A stretch of DNA of 45,455 nucleotides from CAYXVB01 sp964467785 (lineage in GTDB: Bacteria; Bdellovibrionota; UBA1018). Numbering within the stretch: position 1 is the first letter of the stretch; each line of letters begins with the position of its first letter. A program made the translations under genes and the position numbers. The notes beneath the pieces are model-generated. The model was given only the letters and a program-made list of their open reading frames with translations, was not told the origin of the DNA and did no database searches. The stretch covers positions 1 through 45,455 of the forward strand of contig CAYXVB010000006.1 of the NCBI GenBank assembly GCA_964467785.1. Reading direction: 5' to 3'. Of this stretch, positions 17,772 through 25,882 are shown piece by piece.

Positions 17772-17923
17772 CGGCCCTGACTCTAGCATGTGTCGAGGAA
17801 ATCCGGGACTGTCTGAAGTTTCGACAGAGGGGGTTGTGTCCGTCCCCGATATTAAATCGGAATACCTGAAAAGTTCCGTTGGCGCGCCGCTTGCTTTTCT
17901 TAGTGTACAGAGGACCAATTTCC

Positions 17924-18670
17924 ATGCGCTTTGCCAAGAGGTTTTCCGCCGGTATGTTCGTCGTTGTTTGTGCGGGGATCTCTTCCGCGCGAGCGGGCGA
18001 AGAAGTTCTGAATCAAGCTTTCTATGATCGCAAGTCGAAAAAGGAAGTCCATTTATGCCGGACCGGAGCGGACGGGAGCCTGTTGGTGGCGGAGACTTGC
18101 AATGGGTTTCCCACCTTGGAAACTCGGCAACGCGAGGACTTGATCGCGACCGTTGAGGAGATCAACGGCCTGAAGGTCGGAGGATCTCGGGGACTCGCGC
18201 TGACTGGAAAACCAGCGCGATGGGTTTACAGCAAGATCTTTGAGGCTTGGGAAGACGGTTCCGTCCTGATCGTGGAGAAAGACCAGTCCCGACTTTTTCC
18301 CAAGCCGAATCAGAAATTCATCGTGCATTCCTCGCAGTTGATTCCTGAAGTGGATTCCCTTGGTGGCGTCCATAAGGACGAAAGCTACTGCCTGCAACGG
18401 GGAGGCTATGAAAATTTCTCGCGAGGACAGCGCCTGAAGGTGGTCTCGGTTTTCAAGAACGGGCTTGTCGGCGTGAAAACCGATTTTTGGGGTGACCGCA
18501 TCTGGCCTTCGGACAGCGAAGCGGGCGTGGTGCTCGCCACGGACCTTCGGCCCTGCGGCGAAACCGTTCAAGTCAGCGAACGCCGCCTCAAGCGGCCTGC
18601 CGAGGATACAGGGGCAGTGTCTGAATCCGCTTCGGCTTCAAGCCCGGAAGGGGCCGCATCCGCCCGTTGA
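17924..18670 (+). CDS. Exported protein, unknown function
   Basis: 248 residues from the ATG at 17924, which has AGAGGA upstream; a longer start at 17879 would bury the signal peptide. MRFAKRFSAGMFVVV and cleavage after SARA (about residue 23) give a standard signal. The mature protein has three stretches of an SH3-like or beta-rich type (WVYSKIFEAWEDGSVLIVEK, LKVVSVFKNGLVGVKTDF) and Cys pairs (LCRTG..ETCNG; SYCLQ..LRPCGE). The last 35 residues are a Ser/Ala/Glu tail. It diverges from the hydrolase gene. Not recognised. Confidence 0.7.
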   Translation: MRFAKRFSAGMFVVVCAGISSARAGEEVLNQAFYDRKSKKEVHLCRTGADGSLLVAETCNGFPTLETRQREDLIATVEEINGLKVGGSRGLALTGKPARWVYSKIFEAWEDGSVLIVEKDQSRLFPKPNQKFIVHSSQLIPEVDSLGGVHKDESYCLQRGGYENFSRGQRLKVVSVFKNGLVGVKTDFWGDRIWPSDSEAGVVLATDLRPCGETVQVSERRLKRPAEDTGAVSESASASSPEGAASAR

Positions 18671-18715
18671 TGCTAGGCCCGCTGAGATAGGGTGCACGAT
18701 GGACTGGCTTGCGGA

Positions 18716-18967
18716 CTACTTTGCATTTACCAAGTCAATCCAACTCCTCGAGTTCGAATTCGGAAGAAACCGGCTTGAATACAGCGATTTTTCTTGGATC
18801 TCCACCGCGGAGCACCTGGTTGATCTCCCTGAAAGAGCCGGCTGGCCAATTCTTTGGATCAGCGCCTGAAGTTCTGGGTCATGGGTCAGGTCCGTGGCCA
18901 AGGCAGGTGATGTCCCGCCCAGAACCAGAAATGAGCAAATCAGGTGGGAAAATGAGGCGATCCGCAT
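18716..18967 (-). CDS. Small exported protein, 83 residues
   Basis: The N-terminus MRIASFSHLICSFLVLGG with cleavage at PALA-T gives a convincing signal peptide, leaving about 58 mature residues (THDPELQALIQRIGQPA...). It fills a 400-base interval between the 18670 gene end and ruvC that otherwise has no clear gene. A competing plus-strand frame (18699-18869, MDWLADYF...) overlaps it but lacks a signal or family match. The signal peptide is the main reason to prefer the minus strand. Unknown function. Confidence 0.45.
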   Translation of the reverse strand: MRIASFSHLICSFLVLGGTSPALATDLTHDPELQALIQRIGQPALSGRSTRCSAVEIQEKSLYSSRFLPNSNSRSWIDLVNAK

Positions 18968-19028
18968 TCCATCCCGATTCTAACCTCAGCTTCGGTGTTG
19001 GGCAAACAGCGCGAGATTCGGCGCTTTC

Positions 19029-19055
19029 GCCTTGCTGCTGCCGGAGCGGCAAGGC
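19029..19055 (+). other. Hairpin just upstream of ruvC
   Basis: GCCTTGC (19029-19035) pairs perfectly with GCAAGGC (19049-19055), with a small CCG/CG inner pairing. It ends 15 bases before the ruvC ATG, close enough to affect ribosome access. No T-run follows, so it is not a terminator. Confidence 0.4.
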
Positions 19056-19070
19056 AGAATCGGTTCAGTC

Positions 19071-19748
19071 ATGCGCATTCTCGGAGTGGACCCCGGGTCC
19101 CGCCTCACCGGTTTTGGTTGTATTGATCTGCTCGGTAATCAGATCCGCCCGGTGACTTATGGCACGCTGCGGCTTTCTAATACGGGAGGCCGCGCCGAGA
19201 TTCCTCTCGAGGAACGCCTCTTCAAGATCTTTGACGGCCTTTCTAAGATCATTACCGAGCACAAGCCGGATGTGGTCGTGGTCGAAAAGGTCTTCTTTGC
19301 TAAGAATGCCGTCTCCGCCCTCAAGCTAGGCCAGGCCCGCGGGGTGGTGCTACTTTCGGCCCGTTTTCATGAAGTAGCTGTCGTGGAATACAGCCCATCG
19401 GAAGTGAAAAGCGCGGTGGTCGGGCACGGGCATGCGGACAAGGATCAGGTCGCCCGCTTTGTTCAGTTGCTGACCGGCGTCAAGGACTTTGCGACTTCCG
19501 ATGCGTCCGATGGCCTTGCCCTTGCGATCTGTCACGCCTTTTTGAGCCGGGGAAAGTCCGCTCCTAAAGGGGCGCAAAGATCGGCCTATGCGGCCGTCCA
19601 TGGAAGTGCCGACGAAAAGAGCGACAATCGGGATCTCTTGCGCTCGGCGTCTGGCCAGCGTAGGACCAAGAAAAGGCTCTCCCTGGCCGAAGCGATGGGC
19701 ATCGGGCCAGACGGCATAAAAGACGGCAAGAGAATCGAAAAGAAATGA
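19071..19748 (+). CDS. ruvC: Holliday junction endonuclease RuvC with a long basic tail
   Basis: 225 residues from ATG 19071 (MRILGVDPGSRLTGFG). RuvC resolves Holliday junctions as a dimer using four acidic residues. Asp7 is in GVDPG, the Glu in VVVEKVFFAKN (about residue 69), and the last acids are in DASDGLALAICH. Usual length is near 170; here about 55 extra residues follow the catalytic domain, rich in Lys, Arg and Ser (PKGAQRSAYAAV, GQRRTKKRLS). The extension may be a disordered DNA-contact tail. The stop overlaps the ruvA start by four bases. Confidence 0.95.
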   Translation: MRILGVDPGSRLTGFGCIDLLGNQIRPVTYGTLRLSNTGGRAEIPLEERLFKIFDGLSKIITEHKPDVVVVEKVFFAKNAVSALKLGQARGVVLLSARFHEVAVVEYSPSEVKSAVVGHGHADKDQVARFVQLLTGVKDFATSDASDGLALAICHAFLSRGKSAPKGAQRSAYAAVHGSADEKSDNRDLLRSASGQRRTKKRLSLAEAMGIGPDGIKDGKRIEKK

Positions 19749-20416
19749 TCGGATACATTCGCGGCGAGATCCTGGACAATAACGACGGGCGGCTCGTGGT
19801 AGTCGCGCAAGGCCAGGGCGTGGGTTACGCTGTGACCGTGCCGGCGAGCCCGAATTATATCGAGTACCTGCCGGGCAAAGTAGTTGAGCTCCACATCTAC
19901 ACGCATGTGCGCGAGGACGCGCTCGAACTCTATGGTTTTTCTTCCAAGATGGAAAAGGACTTGTTCCTCACGCTTCTGACTGTCCAAGGCATCGGGCCCA
20001 AGGGCGCGATGGGTATCATCTCCGGCGTCGAGGCCTCCGACTTGCTGCGTGCGATCCTCGACGGCGACAAGGCCGCGTTGACGCGGATTCCGGGCGTGGG
20101 CAAGAAGACCGCCGAGCGCGTGGTGCTCGAGCTGGCTGATACTGTCCGCAAGCGCGTGGAAAGCGGAGCCTGGGGTGCCATCGCCCTTTCGGCCGGTAAA
20201 AAGTCCGGCAAAGCAGGCTCCGGCGCCACGGCCGCGGGCGCAGCTATTCCGGCCGCGATGGGTTCTATTTTCATGGATGCCAAAACCGCGCTGATCGGCC
20301 TAGGTTATCGTGAGGGGGATGTATCCACCCTTTTGAGTCGCATTGTTACAGAATCCGAAAAGCCGATAGCGAAGGCTGAGGACCTGATCCTGGTGGCATT
20401 GAGGCAGTTGTCATGA
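19745..20416 (+). CDS. ruvA: Holliday junction branch migration protein RuvA
   Basis: 223 residues. RuvA tetramers hold the four-way junction and load the RuvB motors. The N-terminal OB fold (MIGYIRGEIL...GVGYAVTVPA) is followed by two helix-hairpin-helix motifs (VQGIGPKGAMGI and IPGVGKKTAERVV). A Gly/Ala-rich linker (about residues 155-175) leads to the C-terminal RuvB-binding domain (MDAKTALIGLGYREGDV). It overlaps both ruvC and ruvB by ATGA, so the three genes are translationally coupled. Confidence 0.95.
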   Translation: MIGYIRGEILDNNDGRLVVVAQGQGVGYAVTVPASPNYIEYLPGKVVELHIYTHVREDALELYGFSSKMEKDLFLTLLTVQGIGPKGAMGIISGVEASDLLRAILDGDKAALTRIPGVGKKTAERVVLELADTVRKRVESGAWGAIALSAGKKSGKAGSGATAAGAAIPAAMGSIFMDAKTALIGLGYREGDVSTLLSRIVTESEKPIAKAEDLILVALRQLS

Positions 20417-21453
20417 CTTTTTCCCTCGAAGAAAATCGCCTCGTCAGCTCCGCCGGCGACGGCGAGAGCGCGCTCGAAAAAAGCCTCCGTCCCGCCTTCC
20501 TTGACGAGTATGTCGGGCAGCGGAAGGTGAAGGACAACCTCTCGTTATTCATGCAGGCCGCGCGGCAACGAGGGGATGCTCTCGACCATGTTCTGCTCGC
20601 TGGGCCTCCCGGCCTGGGCAAGACCACTCTTGCCCACATCATCGCGCATGAGATGGGGTCGCAGATTCATACGGTCACCGGCCCGAACGTCGAGAAAAAG
20701 GGCGACCTCGCGGCGATCCTATCCAATCTCCAGCCGCGTGACGTACTTTTCATCGACGAAATCCATCGCCTCCAGAAGACTATCGAAGAAGTCCTTTACG
20801 GAGCGATGGAGGACTACAAGCTCGATTTGATCATTGGACAAGGGCCAGGGGCTCGTACGATGAGAATCGATATTCCGAAGTTCACGCTAGTGGGTGCGAC
20901 CACTCGAACGGGCCTGCTTTCGAGCCCGCTGCGAGACCGTTTTGGCGTGCAATGCCGTTTGGATTTCTATCCGGTCGACGAGCTGGAACGGATTGTCCGT
21001 CGATCCGGCAGTCTTCTCGGGATCGAAATCGATGAATCGGGTGCGAACGAAGTCGCCCGTCGTGCTCGCGGCACTCCGCGAATCGCAAATCGTTTGCTTA
21101 AGCGCGTCCGCGACTTTGCGCAGGTGAAAATGCGTACTCCCAGCGGCGTGGCTCACATCAACCGCGAGGTGGCCTCGGCCGCCCTAGCGCTATTTGAAGT
21201 GGACGGTCGGGGTCTTGATACGATGGACCGCCGGTTCCTGACCACGATCATCGAGAAGTTTGATGGCGGTCCTGTGGGAATTGAGACGCTCTCGTCTGCC
21301 CTGGGCGAAGAGCGCGACACCCTGGAAGACGTCTATGAGCCTTACTTGCTCCAAGAGGGGTTTATCCAGCGCACGCCTCGTGGCCGTATGGCGACACGGA
21401 CTGCTTTTGAGCACCTCGGGCTTTCTTGGGAAGGCCGCAATTTTGAGCCGTAA
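20413..21453 (+). CDS. ruvB: Holliday junction helicase motor RuvB
   Basis: 346 residues. RuvB is the AAA+ hexamer that drives branch migration with RuvA. PAFLDEYVGQRKVKDNL opens the domain, then Walker A GPPGLGKTTLAH, Walker B VLFIDEIHRL, sensor 1 VGATTRTGLLSSPLRDRFG with the arginine finger region, and the C-terminal winged helix with QRTPRGRMATRTAF. Length is normal. It is the last gene of ruvCAB. Confidence 0.97.
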   Translation: MTFSLEENRLVSSAGDGESALEKSLRPAFLDEYVGQRKVKDNLSLFMQAARQRGDALDHVLLAGPPGLGKTTLAHIIAHEMGSQIHTVTGPNVEKKGDLAAILSNLQPRDVLFIDEIHRLQKTIEEVLYGAMEDYKLDLIIGQGPGARTMRIDIPKFTLVGATTRTGLLSSPLRDRFGVQCRLDFYPVDELERIVRRSGSLLGIEIDESGANEVARRARGTPRIANRLLKRVRDFAQVKMRTPSGVAHINREVASAALALFEVDGRGLDTMDRRFLTTIIEKFDGGPVGIETLSSALGEERDTLEDVYEPYLLQEGFIQRTPRGRMATRTAFEHLGLSWEGRNFEP

Positions 21454-21542
21454 TGGTGGCTATGGGGAGTGTGGTGAAAATCACACACATCAATCAGGGC
21501 GCTCGTGTCCGTAACCACACAACGAGCCTGTTAAGGTATGGG

Positions 21543-21579
21543 AATGCTGAATAAAGCGTCAGATTTGACGCTCAGCATT
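21543..21579 (+). other. Nested hairpin between ruvB and lpxC
   Basis: AATGCTGA (21543-21550) pairs with TCAGCATT (21572-21579), and inside it GCGTCA (21556-21561) pairs with TGACGC (21566-21571). A one-sided ATAAA bulge separates the two stems. There is no T-run after it. It could be an RNA processing or stability element at the 3' end of the ruv mRNA. Confidence 0.5.
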
Positions 21580-21630
21580 ATTCGTGTTAGTGGTTGAAAG
21601 TATTGATTTATTGAGTCTGCCCTAGAAAAG

Positions 21631-21669
21631 AGCATGCTTTTTTTGAAGCCTTCTTGCTTCAGGCATGCT
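21631..21669 (+). promoter_or_regulatory. Structured leader before lpxC
   Basis: AGCATGC (21631-21637) pairs with GCATGCT (21663-21669); inside, GAAGC (21645-21649) pairs with GCTTC (21656-21660), with a T7 bulge on the left side. It ends about 40 bases before the lpxC start. The design (two stems, one-sided AT-rich bulge) matches the hairpin at 21543-21579. Confidence 0.4.
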
Positions 21670-21710
21670 GCTTGCTGTTAGAGCTCTTTGAGTCCATGCA
21701 AGGAGAGCCC

Positions 21711-22616
21711 ATGAAGCTTCAAAGATCGCTCAGAAGGACGGTCAGGATGACCGGAACCGGACTTCACTCGGGTGCACCAGTTCATCTCACCCTTCGTCCC
21801 GCGAACCCTGATCATGGCATCCGTTCGGACCTGCCCGGTTCTCAACCCATTCCGGCCCATTTCAATTACGTGGTCAATACTCAGATGGCGACCACGCTTG
21901 GCAGCGGCAAAGCCAAGATCAGCACGGTGGAACATCTGATGGCCGCCCTTCATGGAGTCGGTATCGACAATGCGATCATCGAGGTGGATGGCCCTGAAAT
22001 TCCGATCATGGACGGGAGCGCGCTTCCGTTTTTTGAAGAGATCCAGGCTGCCGGCACTGTCACTCAGACTCGCTTCAAGCGTATGCTCTCGCTCCGTCGC
22101 AAGGTGGAAGTGAAAGTGGGTGAGAAGTGGGCGGTGGCCGAGCCTTCGTCCCGTTTTGAGATCCATGGTTCGATCGACTGGGATCACCCGGCGATCGGAT
22201 TTCAGGAGTTCCACTATACCGACGGCGAGACGCCTTTTTACGAGCTTTGTAATTCGCGGACTTTTGGATTTCTCAAGGACTACGAAGCATTGAAGCGCAT
22301 GGGGCTTGCCCGAGGCGGTTCGCTAGATAACGCCGTAGTGCTAGACGAATCCCAAGTGATTAATCCGGGCGGTCTTCGCTGCCCGCAGGAATTTGCCCGC
22401 CATAAAGTTCTCGACGCGCTCGGCGATCTCAAGCTCGCGGGCATTGATCTTTGCGCCTTCATTCGTCTTCATCGGGCGGGTCATGACCTGCATTCGCAGC
22501 TCTTGGGCGCGATTTTCGCCTGCCAGGACAACTACGAGATTATTGATCTGTCGCAAACGGAGGAAGGTTCTAGTCTCTTTGCGATGCCGGGCATTTTGGT
22601 CGCAGCGACGGGGTGA
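21711..22616 (+). CDS. lpxC: UDP-3-O-acyl-GlcNAc deacetylase LpxC
   Basis: 301 residues. LpxC is the zinc deacetylase that commits the cell to lipid A synthesis. The start at 21711 is fixed by AAGGAGAG upstream; upstream in-frame starts would add residues outside the family. RTVRMTGTGLHSGAPV opens the protein. The zinc ligands are in STVEHLMAALHGVGIDNA and RHKVLDALGDLKLAG, and the catalytic His in RAGHDLHSQLL. The EIPIMDGSALPF block is conserved. Its presence shows an LPS-bearing outer membrane. It is preceded by a structured leader and followed by an independent tRNA gene. Confidence 0.96.
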   Translation: MKLQRSLRRTVRMTGTGLHSGAPVHLTLRPANPDHGIRSDLPGSQPIPAHFNYVVNTQMATTLGSGKAKISTVEHLMAALHGVGIDNAIIEVDGPEIPIMDGSALPFFEEIQAAGTVTQTRFKRMLSLRRKVEVKVGEKWAVAEPSSRFEIHGSIDWDHPAIGFQEFHYTDGETPFYELCNSRTFGFLKDYEALKRMGLARGGSLDNAVVLDESQVINPGGLRCPQEFARHKVLDALGDLKLAGIDLCAFIRLHRAGHDLHSQLLGAIFACQDNYEIIDLSQTEEGSSLFAMPGILVAATG

Positions 22617-22657
22617 GCTCCACTGAGCGAATCTTGGATCAAGGTCCGTTTGGGATG

Positions 22658-22686
22658 TTGACTTCGGCTCTAATTTCCCCTAGTTT
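22658..22686 (+). promoter_or_regulatory. Promoter of the tRNA-Pro gene
   Basis: TTGACT (22658-22663), a 17-base spacer, then TAGTTT (22681-22686). The tRNA begins 20 bases after the -10 box. The -35 box is near consensus. Confidence 0.6.
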
Positions 22687-22705
22687 GCGGAATCTCGTAG
22701 TAGGT

Positions 22706-22789
22706 CGGGGCGTAGCGCAGCCTGGCTAGCGCACTTGCATGGGGTGCAAGGGGTCGTGGGTTCGAATCCCGCCNNNNNNNNNNCGACCA
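22706..22789 (+). tRNA. tRNA-Pro (GGG), 3' acceptor strand partly in a gap
   Basis: The acceptor 5' strand is CGGGGCG (22706-22712), followed by a D arm with AGCCTGGCTAGC. The anticodon arm is CTTGC-ATGGGGT-GCAAG, giving anticodon GGG and Pro identity. The T arm is GTGGG-TTCGAAT-CCCGC. Ten N (22774-22783) replace the first part of the 3' acceptor strand; CG then ACCA follow, so CCA is encoded. Pairing needs only about four bases (GCCC) in place of the ten N. A terminator follows at once. Confidence 0.9.
22774..22783. other. Assembly gap of nominal length in tRNA-Pro
   Basis: Ten N. The tRNA acceptor stem can be closed with about four bases, so the gap is shorter than drawn. Confidence 0.97.
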
Positions 22790-22791
22790 TT

Positions 22792-22827
22792 AAAAAGCCC
22801 TCGGAACATCTGTTCCGGGGGCTTTTT
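22792..22827 (+). terminator. Terminator after tRNA-Pro, probably bidirectional
   Basis: AAAAAGCCCTCGGAAC pairs with GTTCCGGGGGCTTTTT (one G-T wobble) around a short loop. The A-run and T-run flanks allow it to act for the tRNA on the plus strand and for the convergent gene ending at 22879 on the minus strand. Confidence 0.85.
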
Positions 22828-22878
22828 ACTTTCGAAGGTCAGACCTACAGTGCTCCGGTTCGATGCCGCCACGACTCT

Positions 22879-23637
22879 TCATTTCCGCTCTATCGGGCCC
22901 GATGTGATCTTCAAAGAGTCGGGTTCGAGTCGGTTCCCTTTTTCGTCCAAAAAAGTGTAGAGCACAAAGTTCTTGCCTCCGACTTGAAACGCTTTTGGCT
23001 GCGGCGGGGTTTGACCGGAAGTAACGGCCAAGACTAATTCAGCGCCAACGTTGGGCTTAATCGAAAAGTGATCAGTCCAGATTGGCCCGATTGTAGGTTC
23101 TCCGGGTTGCTGTTCGCGAACTTGCTTGCCGAGAAAAATGAATGAGAAATCCGAAAACCTGATCTCCAGGTTTTCGACGGATAGAAATCTCTCGCCGATA
23201 GTGGGGTTGAGCAAATTTTTCAGATCCGTATAGATCTTGCGCTCAAGCCTCCGGTCGTTGTCGCTCGAGTTGAATCCGGTTGATGGAGTTTTAAAACGTC
23301 CATCGTAGATTTGAACCTGGGCCTTTGCGGTACCACACTCAAAATTGAGCTGAAGTTCCTCGTCGAACAGGAGCGACTTCATCATGTCCCCATCGGGATT
23401 GATTTCATTGATGCGTTTCATTAGGCGGTGAATCGCTTTCACATCCCTGATTTGAAGCCTGTGAGTTGGGGTTTGTCCGTTCTCGGACTTGAAGCGGCTG
23501 ATCGAAATCCGTTGACACTCCGTACTTGTGAACCAGCTTCTCATCTTTGCACCTTCACTTCCCTTGGCAAGTGCTTCTGCGGGAGAAATGTTCCAGAGAA
23601 GCGCGAAAACACAGAGGACGCCTGAGTAGGTATTCAT
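22879..23637 (-). CDS. Exported protein, unknown function
   Basis: 252 residues with a signal peptide (MNTYSGVLCVFALLWN, cleavage near AEALA-K). The mature part is beta-rich in pattern: a first half with two Cys (TECQRIS, NFECGTAK) and IHRLMKRINEINPDGD, then LEIRFSDFSFIFLGKQV and VLYTFLDEKGNRLEPD near the end. It converges with tRNA-Pro and shares the terminator at 22792-22827. Not recognised. Confidence 0.65.
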   Translation of the reverse strand: MNTYSGVLCVFALLWNISPAEALAKGSEGAKMRSWFTSTECQRISISRFKSENGQTPTHRLQIRDVKAIHRLMKRINEINPDGDMMKSLLFDEELQLNFECGTAKAQVQIYDGRFKTPSTGFNSSDNDRRLERKIYTDLKNLLNPTIGERFLSVENLEIRFSDFSFIFLGKQVREQQPGEPTIGPIWTDHFSIKPNVGAELVLAVTSGQTPPQPKAFQVGGKNFVLYTFLDEKGNRLEPDSLKITSGPIERK

Positions 23638-23832
23638 CTCAATTAATTTTATCGAGCAAGATCCGGCATTGCAAATTATGGGACGATACTAATAAAGGGG
23701 GTTTTTCAGGACGGAGAAGGCGGGCACCGGGACTTCTTCAACGATCTCTCTCATGCTTGGCCTTGTCGAGTAGATCGGCATCGGGCGGAAGCGCACGGGA
23801 GGGCTTACTCGAATGCGGGGAATTGAAGCATT

Positions 23833-25737
23833 TCATTTGTGAGTCAAGTTTTCCGCGATCCGATTCAGTTGGCGCAGGATCGAGCCCCTTTGTTCCAGCT
23901 GGAGTGAAAGAGCTTCCGCGGCTTCGGGATTCTGCAGGGAAATCATCCGGAGCTCAGTGTCGGCGACCTGGGCGCTTGAGCTCGCGAGGATCGCGTAGCA
24001 TGACATCAGGGATTCGAGATGTTCGCCCGGATCATTTGAACGGAGCTTGAGTCCTTTGGGCGAACAGATCGACTCCGCCTTATGGAGATAGCTGAGGGCG
24101 AGCGATCGGACGCGGGCCGGGTCCGGCGATTTTATTCCTCCGGCCTCAAGCTCCTTTTGCGCGTAATCGCTAACTGTGTCGACATGGCCTTGAAATATCA
24201 GATTCATCCGCGACGCGTAGAGGGACAGCGGAACGCTGCGTCCAGCGACCTTGATTTTGACACCGGAAACCAGGCCGTCCAGACATTTTTGCGCCTCACT
24301 TCGGGACGTTTCCGTGATGCAGGATATGGTCTGGAGGTCCAGCTTGCGCATCTTCTCGTCGTATCCAAGGAAATCCGTACCGAGGGCGACGTATCGTCCG
24401 AGGTAGAAGGCGCCCGCCCCAATTGCCGAGTAGTCCGCCATCATCTTGAACTTCCAAATGACTTTATGGGCTTTCTGGATCTTTCGAACCGCTTCTCCTG
24501 GACTCGAATCGGCCATCAGCGTCTTGAGTCGATCCCATTCGGAGCGTAGCTCACTCTTTCGGAGTGTGTTGAGTGCTTGAGGAGGAGGTTGATACGCGGC
24601 GGCTAGATGAATTGCCTTTCCGGCCTGAGCGGCGATATCGGTGAGTCCTGCCTTTTCGAGGTCTGGCTGAATGATTTTTAGGACCTCGAGCCGACGCGCC
24701 TGCTCGACGTCCAATTTTTCTGGAAGACTGGCATTCTTTTTCGTTCCAAGCGCGATTTTGAGAAGCGAGTCCGTGCTTTTGAGCTCATGGGTGAGATCCG
24801 ACTTCTCGATGCGCCACGAGGTTTTTGGAGCGTAAAGCGAGCTGGTCAGTAGGAAGTCCCATTCGGGTCGAGCGGTGCTTTCGCTGGAAAAGGCCCCCGC
24901 GCGTTCTTCGAGGATACGGCTCATGTCTTTGAAGTGCTCAAGGGTATATTTTAGTTCCGTCCTGTCGGCGAACTTGAAGAAGCGGTATCTTGCGGGTTTG
25001 AGTCCGCCTTCGCTGCGCTCCCATGCCGTGGGTAGCGGGATGTGAATCGGATAGCTGGCCTCGATGCCCTTTTCCTGGTTGGCGAACTGGAGATTGTCGA
25101 GGATCTCGAGGCGTCTTTTGTAGACCTCGTCCCAGCCGGTGTACTCCTCGAGATTGCGTGCGATCCATTTTTCGCGATCCTGTCCGGCAGCATATGCTGT
25201 CGCTTCAGCTTCCGAAACTTCGCGGAGATCGATGCTCAGCGGGCGAAGCTCTGCGGGTAGTTCAGTGATGGGCTGTGGAGGCCTCGAAGTCAGGATCTCG
25301 CGACGAACTTGTGCTGCCGCGGTCGCTTCTAGATAAGCGTCCTTCATTTCTGGATAAAGCAAGATTTCGCGCACGGTGCGATCGATTTGGGCTTGGATTT
25401 TGCGCTCTAGTTCCGCGGGTGCCAGGTAGCTATTGAGCTCGCGATAGACGGTATCGGCGCGCGCGTACTCCACTGGGTGATGGGATCCGGTGACCGCCAT
25501 GAGGCGCTGACGCAAGCGGTCCTTAGCACCCTGGATCAGCCAAGAGGTCGGACTTTCTGACGAAAGCGCGCCATTGTCGCGGAGTGTAGACTGCTTTTCC
25601 GCGATCCGCTGATAGACCTGAGTGCAGTCATCATTCGCACGGGAGGCAGTCGCCGCGGCAAGAGAGATCCCGCCAACCGCGAGCAGCGACAGAAGTAAGG
25701 CGTCTCTTGATATTTTGAAGTAGCTGGAATTGCCCAT
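23833..25737 (-). CDS. Large exported helical protein, unknown function
   Basis: 634 residues. MGNSSYFKISRDALLLSLLAVGG with cleavage near SRA-N (about residue 34) is a signal peptide. The mature chain is long, charged and mostly helical, with Cys scattered (DDCTQVY, ISCITETS, AQKCLDG, SICSPKG, MSCYAIL). A hydrophobic patch (ADYSAIGAGAFYLGRYVALG, about residues 435-454) may be a membrane contact. It resembles in style, not clearly in sequence, the exported helical protein at 4587-5783. The 195 bases downstream hold nothing I can identify. Not recognised. Confidence 0.7.
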   Translation of the reverse strand: MGNSSYFKISRDALLLSLLAVGGISLAAATASRANDDCTQVYQRIAEKQSTLRDNGALSSESPTSWLIQGAKDRLRQRLMAVTGSHHPVEYARADTVYRELNSYLAPAELERKIQAQIDRTVREILLYPEMKDAYLEATAAAQVRREILTSRPPQPITELPAELRPLSIDLREVSEAEATAYAAGQDREKWIARNLEEYTGWDEVYKRRLEILDNLQFANQEKGIEASYPIHIPLPTAWERSEGGLKPARYRFFKFADRTELKYTLEHFKDMSRILEERAGAFSSESTARPEWDFLLTSSLYAPKTSWRIEKSDLTHELKSTDSLLKIALGTKKNASLPEKLDVEQARRLEVLKIIQPDLEKAGLTDIAAQAGKAIHLAAAYQPPPQALNTLRKSELRSEWDRLKTLMADSSPGEAVRKIQKAHKVIWKFKMMADYSAIGAGAFYLGRYVALGTDFLGYDEKMRKLDLQTISCITETSRSEAQKCLDGLVSGVKIKVAGRSVPLSLYASRMNLIFQGHVDTVSDYAQKELEAGGIKSPDPARVRSLALSYLHKAESICSPKGLKLRSNDPGEHLESLMSCYAILASSSAQVADTELRMISLQNPEAAEALSLQLEQRGSILRQLNRIAENLTHK

Positions 25738-25882
25738 CCTGAGAAAGGACTTATCGGCAGGGTCCGGGCGATTTGTGAGGGATTCGTGAGACCTGGGGTA
25801 TGGCTTAACCTGCTGTAATCTATTGAATATTTGTACGCTTCTTAGCTGCCCATCGAAATGACCTTCGACTGTCTAGCAGGGT

